Under the pieces are notes generated by a model, which made no database searches, was not told where the DNA came from, and worked only from the letters and a program-made list of their open reading frames with translations. A stretch of DNA of 64,000 bases from JAPOUP01 sp965203605. Lineage in GTDB: Bacteria; Pseudomonadota; Alphaproteobacteria; Rhodobacterales; Rhodobacteraceae. The DNA is taken from assembly GCA_965203605.1 (NCBI GenBank), contig OZ241902.1, positions 3,596,001 to 3,660,000 of the forward strand, in the 5' to 3' direction. The position numbers and the translations under genes are program-made. Positions 26,333-34,343 of the stretch are shown in pieces. Position 1 is the stretch's first letter, and each line of letters starts with the position of its first letter.

Positions 26333-27820
26333 TTAGTTCCGGAATTTCAGATCATGGAACGTCGCGGCACCTTCCTGCACGAATAGGCCCCAGGCATCTT
26401 TGTTCGAGATATCGTAGACCCGGAACGACGCAACGACCTGCCCGGCGACGAAACACTCGATGGCGGATCCGTTGCGCAGGATCTGGACGCGGTAGCGGCC
26501 ATCTTCGGGCGTGAAGGCCAGCGGACGTTCGACCAGTGGGCTGTCGATTTCCTGGCTGACTTCCATGCCGTGGCGCTCCTTGAGCACGAGGCTGTCCCAA
26601 AGCGGGTCCATCGCAGCGGGCCAGCGGTCGAAGAGAACATGTTCTTTCATCGGCTCGATGGAAAGGCTGTAGCCGCTGTCCAGATGATCCCCGCCACGAG
26701 GTTCGATCAGAATGCCCACGGCCTCGGTGTTGGGTGCGGGCTCTATGACCACGTCGAGGAGAACATCGTCTCGGTTCGGGCCACCCAAAAACGCATATCC
26801 ATAGGATCCAGCGGCGTCGCAACGTGGGCTCGGCTCCGCGGTCCAATCGCCGAGCATCGGGCGCAACTCATGAAGCACCTTTGTCGCATAGCTCGCTTCG
26901 ACATCCTGCGGCAATCGACACGTCAACGTGCCGTCGCCAAGCGACACGAGTTCGCGCGGGCTGCCAAGCTCGCCACCCCAGACCCAGCTGCGTTTTGAGC
27001 CATGATGCTTGCGGAACGGAATCCAGGCAAAACTCATGCGCCGCTCGCCGTCGCTGGCCGACTTGGCGGCATAGAAGCGGCGCCCATCCAGACTGTCGAG
27101 CTTGCGGCTCTCCCATGGGCCATCGGGGGATTTAGCGACGCGGTAGACCGTTTGCATCCGCTCCGAATACCGGCTTTCGACCAGATACCACCAGTCGCCC
27201 AGTTTGAAGATTTCTGGACATTCGGGGCAATGGGTCAGCATCGAGGACGCCAGCGGCGGACCAACCTCCCAGACTTCCAGATCGTCGGATGTCGCGACGG
27301 CTATACAGCCCCGGCGGAACTGCGGGCCCTCCTTCAGGCGGGCCGAGATCAGCATCTTGAAACGTCCCGCCTCTGCATCGCGATAGACGAACGGGTCGCG
27401 CCAATCGACGGTTTCATACCAGCGCGGGTCGGGCGAGATCATCGGGTTGGCCCCAGACTTCTTCCAGGTCGCCAGATCGGTCGAAGTTGCCTTGCAGATC
27501 ATCTGAGGCGAAGCAGACCGACGATTGTAACCAGTGTAGAAGAAGTGGAACACGCCTTCGTGTTCAATGACGGAACCGGTCCAGATGCCATCGCCGTCGC
27601 AGTCGCCGTGGGCACCGGGGCCGAAGGCGTCGGGCATCACTTCCCAGTTCACAAGGTCGTCTGACCTCAGATAGGCGGTCGATACTCGTGCCCTTTCGAC
27701 GTATTCCCAGGCACCCACGGGAGGTTGGGAAAAGAACAGGTGCCACTTGCCGTCATGATAGAATGGCATTGTATCGCCAGCGGCGGCGCCGCGCTCCGGC
27801 GCGTATCCGAACAATCTCAT
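26333..27820 (-). CDS. glycoside hydrolase family 32 fructosidase
   Basis: The 495-residue product has the five-bladed propeller motifs of GH32: GDTMPFYHDGKWHLFF with nucleophile Asp16, WRDPFVY with Asp142, and the acid/base region CPECPEIF with Glu200. A C-terminal beta-sandwich follows. No signal peptide is seen, so it acts in the cytoplasm on imported fructosides such as sucrose or short fructo-oligosaccharides. The ATG at 27820 follows a GAGGTCC ribosome site; an upstream in-frame start at 27892 would run through the stem-loop and is unlikely. Confidence 0.9.
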   Translation of the reverse strand: MRLFGYAPERGAAAGDTMPFYHDGKWHLFFSQPPVGAWEYVERARVSTAYLRSDDLVNWEVMPDAFGPGAHGDCDGDGIWTGSVIEHEGVFHFFYTGYNRRSASPQMICKATSTDLATWKKSGANPMISPDPRWYETVDWRDPFVYRDAEAGRFKMLISARLKEGPQFRRGCIAVATSDDLEVWEVGPPLASSMLTHCPECPEIFKLGDWWYLVESRYSERMQTVYRVAKSPDGPWESRKLDSLDGRRFYAAKSASDGERRMSFAWIPFRKHHGSKRSWVWGGELGSPRELVSLGDGTLTCRLPQDVEASYATKVLHELRPMLGDWTAEPSPRCDAAGSYGYAFLGGPNRDDVLLDVVIEPAPNTEAVGILIEPRGGDHLDSGYSLSIEPMKEHVLFDRWPAAMDPLWDSLVLKERHGMEVSQEIDSPLVERPLAFTPEDGRYRVQILRNGSAIECFVAGQVVASFRVYDISNKDAWGLFVQEGAATFHDLKFRN

Positions 27821-27855
27821 TTGCGGACCTCGACAAAGTCTCTGTTTTTTTGGGT

Positions 27856-27878
27856 CCCCCGGCCCGTCAGGCCGGGGG
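27856..27878 (-). promoter_or_regulatory. intercistronic stem-loop after the fructose binding-protein gene
   Basis: A perfect 9-bp stem (CCCCCGGCC / GGCCGGGGG) with a 5-base loop lies between the binding-protein stop and the GH32 start. On the minus strand it is followed by A, not T, so it is not a Rho-independent terminator. It likely stabilises the binding-protein message. Confidence 0.7.
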
Positions 27879-27898
27879 CGCACTGCGTGCATGGGAAG

Positions 27899-28975
27899 TT
27901 ACTGCACGTAGTCTTGCCAGTTTGCCTGCCAGGCGTCGATGAATCCGGACAGATCGGCGTCCGGGTTGTGGACCTTGCTGAGGCTCCGAATTGTCTCTTG
28001 CGATAGGATGCAGCCGTCGAGAAGGCTGCTTGCGTAGGTTTCCACATTCTCAGCCGTGACCGGGATGAGGCCGACTCGCGGCTGGGTATCCTCGATGGGG
28101 TGACCGTGCAGGTAATCATAGAGCTGGATCAGGCCGAACCCGCCGACCATCCAGTGACCACCGATCGAGAAATCCAACTTGCCGTCCTTGATGAACTGGG
28201 CGACCTGCTCGTCGATATCGGTGGTAATGATGGCGATGTCGTCACGCCCGGCCTGGTCGACCGCGAACTGGCTACCAAGACCTGCCACTGCGCCCAGCAC
28301 GATGATCGCGTCGATTTCGCCGGGAGCAAAACGGGCGATGAACTGCTCGGCATATTTCTGGCCGTTCTCGCGGTTGAGACGGTCCCAGGCTTCGGCGATC
28401 ACCTCGATGCCGGCGGCTTCGAGTTCGGATTGAACACCGACCCAGATCTCTTCGGCCGAGGTCACACCTTTCTGGTTCCAGATCATCGCGACCCTTTTGT
28501 GTCCCAGGTCCACCGTTGCCTTGCCAATCGCCTGGCCCCAGGTGTCGTTGTTCTGTGTCACCTGCGCGATGAAATCCTCGCCCTCGTAGTCATCGTCGTA
28601 GCTCGAAACTACCAGACGGCCGACGGCGATGCCGGGAATGTCGTTTTCTTCCAACAGGCGGGCGACCTGGATTCCGGCGGGCGACGTCAACGGGTTGAAG
28701 ATCAGCCCGTCGGGACCACTGGCGATGATCGATTCGGCCTGAGCGGCGTGCTGTTCCTCTGAGTTCTGATCGTCGAACTCCTTCAGTTCCACGCCAAGCG
28801 CATCGGCAACGCAGCGTTCAAAGCGGTGACGGTTGATCACCCAAGGGTTTGTTTCTGGCTGTCCGAGGTCGGCGACCACTAGGTCGGTCCGAACGTGGCT
28901 TTCGGCCAATGCCGCACCTGCAAGTGGCAGCATCGCTGCTGTCATAAGCAAGTGCTTGAGCGTTTTGTAAGTCAT
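27899..28975 (-). CDS. frcB: sugar ABC transporter substrate-binding protein (RbsB/FrcB type)
   Basis: The 358-residue product starts with a signal peptide (cleavage near GAALA-ES, about residue 25) and has the Peripla_BP_4 fold: VVADLGQPETNPWVINRH, IIASGPDGLIFNPLTSP and DAIIVLGAVAGLGSQ. It is the first gene of the operon and would deliver fructose or short fructosides to the FrcA/FrcC pair. It carries a strong AGGAGA ribosome site. Confidence 0.92.
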   Translation of the reverse strand: MTYKTLKHLLMTAAMLPLAGAALAESHVRTDLVVADLGQPETNPWVINRHRFERCVADALGVELKEFDDQNSEEQHAAQAESIIASGPDGLIFNPLTSPAGIQVARLLEENDIPGIAVGRLVVSSYDDDYEGEDFIAQVTQNNDTWGQAIGKATVDLGHKRVAMIWNQKGVTSAEEIWVGVQSELEAAGIEVIAEAWDRLNRENGQKYAEQFIARFAPGEIDAIIVLGAVAGLGSQFAVDQAGRDDIAIITTDIDEQVAQFIKDGKLDFSIGGHWMVGGFGLIQLYDYLHGHPIEDTQPRVGLIPVTAENVETYASSLLDGCILSQETIRSLSKVHNPDADLSGFIDAWQANWQDYVQ

Positions 28976-29694
28976 GATCTCCTCCTTGGAGAGTTGTCAT
29001 CGTGGTGATTGTAGGGGAAGCGAATCCCCATTAAATGCATATTGCAATTAAATGCAGCAAGCAAGAAATTGTTGTTGGGTGTATCCCAGATTGTTGCAGA
29101 TCTAGGCTTCCGGTTAATCTTCACGGGCAAAAAATCGACCGAAAGGCGTTCCTTTGTCAAGAAATCAAGACTCGAGAAAACATCTCAGAGACCCACGTCA
29201 ATAATCCAGGATACACCCGCCGAGGCGGTGCATGGCTGCGGTCGAATGATGGCAAGGGGCGGACGCCCAAAGAGATAGTTCACATAAGCACCTGACTGAC
29301 CTTGGCGACTCGTATTGCGGCAGCCAGTCAGCAAGTCTGCGCGGTGAAGTATTTTCCGCTAGGTCTTGAAACGACCGCACAAGCTAACTTTAGGCATAGG
29401 CATATATCTGTACTGACCTGCAATCATCGTGATTTCCGGTCCGGATCGGGTGCGTTCATCGGCGTGGCCAGATCCGAATCACATTCGAACGAACCCGAAC
29501 TGCGTGCAACCAGCTCGGATTGATCGGGCCGGAACCACTCCATTCGCGGACAGGGTCTTCCGGGAAACGACAGGTATATCAACGATCCAGAGCTGCGACT
29601 GGCCATCAAAAGGCAGCCCACAACAGTGGTCCTGTCGCGGCGATTCGACCGTGCGAGATGGCCTCCTTTGGCGACCTCGATGGCGAAAGAGCGT
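28976..29694. other. promoter gap and degenerate DNA before the plasmid-like region
   Basis: The first 100 bases hold the fructose promoter. I see no credible gene in the rest; frames of 60-130 codons overlap each other on both strands and match nothing I know. Confidence 0.5.
29030..29056. promoter_or_regulatory. paired ATTAAATGCA direct repeat upstream of the fructose operon
   Basis: The 10-mer ATTAAATGCA occurs at 29030-29039 and 29047-29056, 17 bp apart, 55-80 bp upstream of the binding-protein start. The repeat is AT-rich like the sites of ROK regulators. It could be the operator or part of the promoter. Confidence 0.4.
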
Positions 29695-30059
29695 GAATTA
29701 CCTGATTGTCGCGGATCAGAAAACTCCAAGAACTCGGGTTCATCAACGTGAAGGAAAAGCTAAGCGGACCGATAAGCTACATCCTCATCGGGAATCCCCA
29801 TTCACCGCTCAGGAAATTACGGTCTGAAGAGATTATCACCGACCAGTTCTGGAATGCGTTGCTTGCAAGGATGATCGAGATAGGGGCCAGTGACCCTGAC
29901 GAACTTCAGTCTGATGAGGGGGATGAACGATTGCCTCGACGGCTGATTGGAATTGCCATGCAATCCCGACCGAAAGCCACGATCATCCGATCTTCCTTGA
30001 CTGGAAAGCGGAACCTGATTGTTCCCGGGCCAAGTTGGAACGGCAACACCACAACCTAA
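29695..30059 (+). pseudogene. C-terminal remnant of a helix-turn-helix (replication-associated) protein
   Basis: The frame encodes RKLQELGFINVKEKLSGPIS, then YILIGNPHSPL and ALLARMIEIGASDPDEL. This resembles the second half of winged-helix proteins found on alphaproteobacterial plasmids and phages, where KLxxLGFI ends the recognition wing. No intact N-terminal part is present upstream. The assignment rests on pattern memory only. Confidence 0.4.
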
Positions 30060-30070
30060 AGGACAGGACG

Positions 30071-30316
30071 ATGAAAGGTGATACGGTGGTGCGTGCGCGG
30101 ATAGACATGGCTACGAAGGAAAGGGTGGCGCTGGGTGCGATTGGGCTCTCGGTCTCCGACGCGATCCGGATGCTGCGGACCGCGGAGGTACAGCGCCTGC
30201 CGTTTGTCGTGAAGGTTCCGAATTCGACCTCGGTTGAGGCGATGGAGGAACTGGAGATGGGCAAGGGACGACGGTTCGGGACTCCCGAGGATCTGTGCGC
30301 CGATCCGGGAATCTGA
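30071..30316 (+). CDS. RelB/DinJ family antitoxin
   Basis: The 81-residue product has the ribbon-helix-helix opening VVRARIDMATKERVALGAIGLSVSDAIRMLRT of RelB/DinJ antitoxins, then VVKVPNSTSVEAMEELE. The ATG at 30071 follows AAAGGA. It would bind the adjacent YafQ-type toxin and repress its own promoter. The partner is broken, so the antitoxin is an orphan remnant or could still act in trans. Confidence 0.88.
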   Translation: MKGDTVVRARIDMATKERVALGAIGLSVSDAIRMLRTAEVQRLPFVVKVPNSTSVEAMEELEMGKGRRFGTPEDLCADPGI

Positions 30317-30318
30317 GT

Positions 30319-30586
30319 GTGCTGTCGCTTGTCAGTTCATCCCGGTTTCGCAGGGACGTGAAGCGGATGAAGAAGCGGGGCAGGGACCTGGAAAGGCTGG
30401 CTACGGCACTGACGATGCTGGCGCGGGAGGATGCCCTGCCCCTGGGATGCCGCCGTCACGCCCTGACGGGGGACTGGACCGGATTCCGGGACCTGTACAT
30501 CGAACCGGTGGCTGCTGCTGTAGCGCATTGCAGGCGACGAGGTCCAGCTGGCACGGACAGGGACGCAATCAGACCTGTTCCGGTAG
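30319..30586 (+). pseudogene. YafQ/RelE family toxin, inactivated
   Basis: From a GTG three bases after the antitoxin stop the frame gives SSRFRRDVKRMKKRGRDLERL and HALTGDWTGFRDLYIEP, as in YafQ mRNA interferases. After IEP the normal continuation is found one frame over as RWLLL, stop, RIAGDEVQLARTGTQSDLF. So there is a frameshift near 30510, best explained by loss of two bases from a CCG-GAC-TGG sequence, and a TAG where Tyr is expected. The catalytic C terminus is thus lost in any frame. Confidence 0.8.
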
Positions 30587-30764
30587 GTTCCAGGTACCTG
30601 TAGCGATGATGATTGCAGGACGCTACATATAACCTCGAATATCTGACAAGCGGGAACCGCAAGGCCTGAACCGCTTCGGAGCCGAATTATACCTACACCC
30701 GACAGAGGAGCGCGTTCCTGCACCCGCGACAGGATACGCTGCGGTAGAAGCCGCGGTCTACCGT

Positions 30765-31709
30765 TTGACGACCCTGACCCTGAAGACGAACCTGCGCGGC
30801 GAGGAGGCTACCTACACCGAACTGTTCGGGGTCGTCGACCGTGCCTCGATGGTCCGGCGCAACAGTCTCGAACGACGTCACGGCGGAGCGCTTTCCGGTT
30901 GCCTGATCGTCCTGTCACCCCGGATCCGCGACGCCCTTGAGGCGCGGCGTGTGCTGACCCTGCACGGTGACTACTTCCGGCTGCGGACCCCGCTGGACCG
31001 GGCGGTCTACCAGGTGGTCCGCAAGCACTGCGGCGAGCAGCGCATGTGGAAAATTGGTCTTGCCAAGCTCCAGGCCAAGGTTGGCTCCGGTTCCCCTCTC
31101 CGTGTTTTCCGCAGCCAGATCCGAACAATTGTTGGGCGCTGGATCAACCAGGATTTCCTTGATTACGACCTTGAGTTCGATGATGGAGCGGACCAGTTGG
31201 TGACCCGCTATGCGAGCGGGCCCCGCCGCATCTCCAAAGACCTCCAGCCACGCGACCGCCGCCTGACGCCGAAGACCCTGGAGACGTTCCGGCGCGAGCA
31301 TCCGGGCCTCGATCCGGGGCACATGGAGACGCTCTGGCGCGGCTGGGCGGCCGGCAGGGCGGAAAGGCCCCGCAACGCGCAGGCCGCCTTCCTCGGATTC
31401 TGCCGCCGCTACGCCGGGCTCCGCGCCGAGGGCGACCGCCAGGACCGCGACGGGCCGCGCCCGGGGCTGGGCGAGGCGGTCCATCCCGAGGCACTGGAGT
31501 GGTGGCGGGGCCTGGCACCGGAGCGGCAGCGGCTCGCCGTCGAGGAGTTCCAGATCTGCGGCAGGGGCTGGACTGGGCCTTCGCCCGCACCGAGAGGCAG
31601 ATGGTCGAGCGCGCCGCGGGGGACTGGGGCGGCATCGTACGACCCCGCGCGGGCGCGTGAGAATGCCGAAGGCATGGAACTCCGGTCGAATCTTCGCCGA
31701 CGGCCTTGA
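30765..31709 (+). pseudogene. plasmid replication initiator protein A (RPA type), N-terminally truncated
   Basis: The frame from a TTG encodes LTTLTLKTNLRG, LSPRIRDALEARRVLTLHGDYFRLRTPLDRAVYQVVRKHCGEQ and a C-terminal RNAQAAFLGFCRRYAGLR block, as in RPA-family initiators of alphaproteobacterial plasmids. The first ~100 residues of the family are missing: the frame is closed at 30666 and no family sequence precedes it. The last ~80 codons look like out-of-frame DNA. The gene marks this segment as plasmid-derived and probably cannot start replication. Confidence 0.7.
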
Positions 31710-31757
31710 AAACCAGATCATCCGACGGCATTCTGCGTGACTGAAGATGAGGTTACC

Positions 31758-32108
31758 ATGCACCTTTCCGATTACGTGGCCGACCGGCATTTCTCTCCCG
31801 GCCACATCGCCGCCGGCCTGCGGACCACAGAAAGCGAGATCGCGCAGACGCTTGGCCTGGGACGTGACGCCTTCTCCCGCGCGTCGCGGGTGCGGGCGGT
31901 GAGGACGCAGACCCGCCTCCGCGAGATGCTGGAGATCCTGAGCCGCGTCGAGCCGCAGGCGGGATCGCCCCTGGCGGCCTATGCCTGGTTCCGGTCCGAG
32001 CCCCTGCCCGGCTTCGGGAACCGGACCCCGGACCAGCTGGTGCGGAACGGCGAGGCATCGAGGCTCCATGCCTATCTCGACCGGGTCGCGGCGGGAGGCT
32101 TTGCCTGA
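31758..32108 (+). CDS. Xre/MbcA/ParS-type antitoxin (DUF2384)
   Basis: The 116-residue product has a helix-turn-helix region (IAQTLGLGRDAFSRASRVRAVRTQTRLREMLEIL) and the C-terminal DUF2384 block with AYAWFRSEPLPGFGNRTPDQLVRNG. These are antitoxins of RES-domain toxins. An in-frame GTG lies at 31737, but the ATG at 31758 follows GAGGT. Its stop overlaps the toxin start by 4 bp. Confidence 0.88.
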   Translation: MHLSDYVADRHFSPGHIAAGLRTTESEIAQTLGLGRDAFSRASRVRAVRTQTRLREMLEILSRVEPQAGSPLAAYAWFRSEPLPGFGNRTPDQLVRNGEASRLHAYLDRVAAGGFA

Positions 32109-32689
32109 CCGCGCTCAGGGATGGCCGCTTCGCGGGGACCGTCTACCGGGCCCACAACCCGCGATGGTCCTGGGCACCGCTCTCGGGCGACGGGGCAACC
32201 AGACACGGCGGACGGTTCAACCCCATCGGCGTTCCCGCGCTCTACACATCCTTCAGGGCCGGCACGGCGATGCTCGAGGCCAGCCCGCTGGGACGCCCCT
32301 TCCAGCCGCTGACCCTCGTGGCCTACCGTGTGGACACGGGCCCCCTGTTCGACGCAAGGGACGCGGGTCGGCTGGCGTCGCAGGGGTTCCGGCCGGACGA
32401 TCTGGCCAATCCGGACTGGGAGGGTCTGATGCTCGATGGCCAGGAGCCAGCTCAGCACCGTTTCGTGCGGACTCTGCGGGCGGCAGGCCATGTTGGGGTC
32501 GTGGTGCCAAGCTTCGCGCACGGGGCCGGGGCAGGCGACGCGAACCTCGTCCTTTGGGAGTGGGCGGACACGGGCGGGTCAACGGTCACGGTGGTCGATG
32601 ACGACAGGCGCCTGCCACGGGACGATGCCAGCTGGTCCAGAATCAAGGACCGGAAAGTGGAAACGCAGGATTTCCATGGCCCGACCTGA
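32105..32689 (+). CDS. RES-domain toxin (NAD-degrading family), CTG start
   Basis: The 194-residue product holds the whole RES domain: TVYRAHNPRWSWAPLSGDG with the first conserved Arg, GGRFNPIGVPALYTS with Arg and Tyr, MLEASPLG with the conserved Glu, and a C-terminal VVPSFAHG Ser region. RES toxins deplete NAD. No ATG fits: the domain begins before the first ATG (32270). The likely start is CTG at 32105, which makes a CTGA overlap with the antitoxin stop and has GGGAGG seven bases upstream. A mutated ATG is a possible history. Confidence 0.82.
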   Translation: MTALRDGRFAGTVYRAHNPRWSWAPLSGDGATRHGGRFNPIGVPALYTSFRAGTAMLEASPLGRPFQPLTLVAYRVDTGPLFDARDAGRLASQGFRPDDLANPDWEGLMLDGQEPAQHRFVRTLRAAGHVGVVVPSFAHGAGAGDANLVLWEWADTGGSTVTVVDDDRRLPRDDASWSRIKDRKVETQDFHGPT

Positions 32690-32772
32690 ACGCCCTTTCG
32701 AACCGGGTGAATAGACAACCTTGTTTGGATAGACCTAAATTGGGGGCGTTTCCTTTCAATGCCTTGATTTCC

Positions 32773-33033
32773 TCACCCTTCCAACCTGTCCAATGCCGCA
32801 TACCATAGTTCACGTTCCCGCAGGTTTGGGCGATCATTGAAACGTGAGTTGATGTCTTCGATAATCACGTCCGCTACGTCAAGATACACATCGGTGAGGA
32901 CTTGCATTCCTTCTTCGATAATAGCGCCATCCGAACTAATGAACGCCTGTCGCCTTGATTTAGTGATCACCCGCGCACATGGTGTAATCACTCTTTCTAC
33001 AACTTCATTCTCATAGTCTACATATTCCATCAT
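32773..33033 (-). CDS. orphan small hypothetical protein
   Basis: A possible 86-residue acidic protein rich in Val, Ile, Glu and Asp, with no membrane segment and no family that I recognise. The local DNA is more AT-rich than its neighbours. It lies between the RES toxin and dsbA, in the place where related genomes carry smc next to dsbA. It may be acquired DNA. Confidence 0.45.
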   Translation of the reverse strand: MMEYVDYENEVVERVITPCARVITKSRRQAFISSDGAIIEEGMQVLTDVYLDVADVIIEDINSRFNDRPNLRERELWYAALDRLEG

Positions 33034-33056
33034 GAAGGCGATGCGCGGTGGGGTGG

Positions 33057-33737
33057 TCAGCCGTCGAGCTTGGAGTCGAGGATTTTCGAGAATTCATCGT
33101 AAGGCAATGCGCCGGTCACCAATTCGCCATCAATTATGAAACTCGGAGTCGACCTGATGCCGTGTTCCTCGGCATTCTCCTTGTAAACCGCCACCATCGC
33201 GCGGGCAAGCGCCCGATCCTTCATACACGCATCGATTTCCTCACCCGTCAGCCCAGCGGATCGACCGATCCGGGCAAGATTGCCTGCGACTTCCGATTCT
33301 GAATTGCCCCGGGTCCATTCGGGCTGACGGGTGAAGATCAAGTCCATAATGCCGAAGAATCGCTCTGGCCCCCCGCATCTCGCGACCAATCCGGCCCAGA
33401 GGCCGTAACGGTCAAAATAGACCTCGCGGAAAATGAACCGGACCTTTCCCGTATCGATGTAGTTTGCCTTTATCTTCTTGAACGTCTCCCGATGGAATGT
33501 CCTGCAATGCGGGCAGGTGCTCGACGCGTATTCGATCACCGTCAACGGAGCGTCATCGTTGCCGAGGATCATTTCCTCCACAAGGGACGAGTCAATGGCG
33601 GCATCACCATCCTGCGCTTCGGCGGCGAAGATCATCTCGAGCGAATTGGGATTGGAAGTCCCGGAGGATTGCCACAGATAGGCTCCTCCCAGAAAAAGTG
33701 CGAGGAAGGCAGCGGCAGGCAGGGCGTAGCGACTCAT
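33057..33737 (-). CDS. DsbA family thiol:disulfide oxidoreductase
   Basis: The 226-residue product has an N-terminal membrane/signal segment (about 4-21), then a thioredoxin fold with the active site CPHC (C75, C78) and a late RSTPSFIIDG cis-proline loop. It acts in the periplasm. The subgroup matches the DsbA-like protein encoded after DUF721 in Rhodobacterales. It lies 10 bp after the DUF721 gene in the same direction. Confidence 0.93.
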   Translation of the reverse strand: MSRYALPAAAFLALFLGGAYLWQSSGTSNPNSLEMIFAAEAQDGDAAIDSSLVEEMILGNDDAPLTVIEYASSTCPHCRTFHRETFKKIKANYIDTGKVRFIFREVYFDRYGLWAGLVARCGGPERFFGIMDLIFTRQPEWTRGNSESEVAGNLARIGRSAGLTGEEIDACMKDRALARAMVAVYKENAEEHGIRSTPSFIIDGELVTGALPYDEFSKILDSKLDG

Positions 33738-33747
33738 GATGATAGCC

Positions 33748-34269
33748 TCATTTTCGGTTGAGCTTGGTTAGAACGCCTTCACCGAGAAGTTCAAGTGCAT
33801 GGCGCAGTCCGTCGTCTGAAACGTCCGCAACTGCCTTGCGCACGCGGTCCCGGGTAAAGGGGTCCGGGGTCAATTCCCGATCCTGCTCGTCGGTTGGTGC
33901 TTCAGTTTCAAAGTCGGCCGGTGATGTCTGGGTAATCGAAATGTTCGAGATGGCGGAATAGCCGTAGCATGCGTTCACCCGCTCCCGAACGAATTCCAGT
34001 TTCATGGATAGGATCGGAGCCTGAGGCCCGGGGGTCAGTAAAGTCAGTGTAGCGCCAAGCTTGCCTTTCGAGTAGGAAACACTTACCGGTCGGGCAATAC
34101 TGGCGATATCAGCGCCTACGATTTCAGCCCAGTGTGTGAGTAACCGCGCAACCGCAAAACCACGACTTTGCCCGACAACCCTGAACTCGCGCTGCAGCAG
34201 ACTGGAGACTCGCTCAAAGCCGCGCTTGCGGCGGCCGGATTTTTTCTGGAAGCGGATATTGGCTGGCAT
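33748..34269 (-). CDS. DUF721 (DciA-like) protein
   Basis: The 173-residue product starts with a basic segment (KKSGRRKRGFERVSSLLQREF) and has the HWAEIVGADIASIARPVSV and LTLLTPGPQAPILSMKLEFVRERVNACYGYSAISNISI blocks of DUF721. DciA proteins in this family help to load the replicative helicase. It is divergent from mutY, as usual in Rhodobacterales. Confidence 0.88.
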   Translation of the reverse strand: MPANIRFQKKSGRRKRGFERVSSLLQREFRVVGQSRGFAVARLLTHWAEIVGADIASIARPVSVSYSKGKLGATLTLLTPGPQAPILSMKLEFVRERVNACYGYSAISNISITQTSPADFETEAPTDEQDRELTPDPFTRDRVRKAVADVSDDGLRHALELLGEGVLTKLNRK

Positions 34270-34343
34270 TTCATTCCCTGCCCGCTATTCTAGACATAGG
34301 CCAGTGCTTCACCAGACCAAAGCCTCCAATAAGACCATAAAGA

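Noticed and set aside
27841..27878. Rho-independent terminator at the T-run and hairpin
   Set aside because: The seven T bases precede the hairpin on the plus strand and would be A after it on the transcribed minus strand, so it does not fit a terminator for either direction; treated as an mRNA stem-loop.
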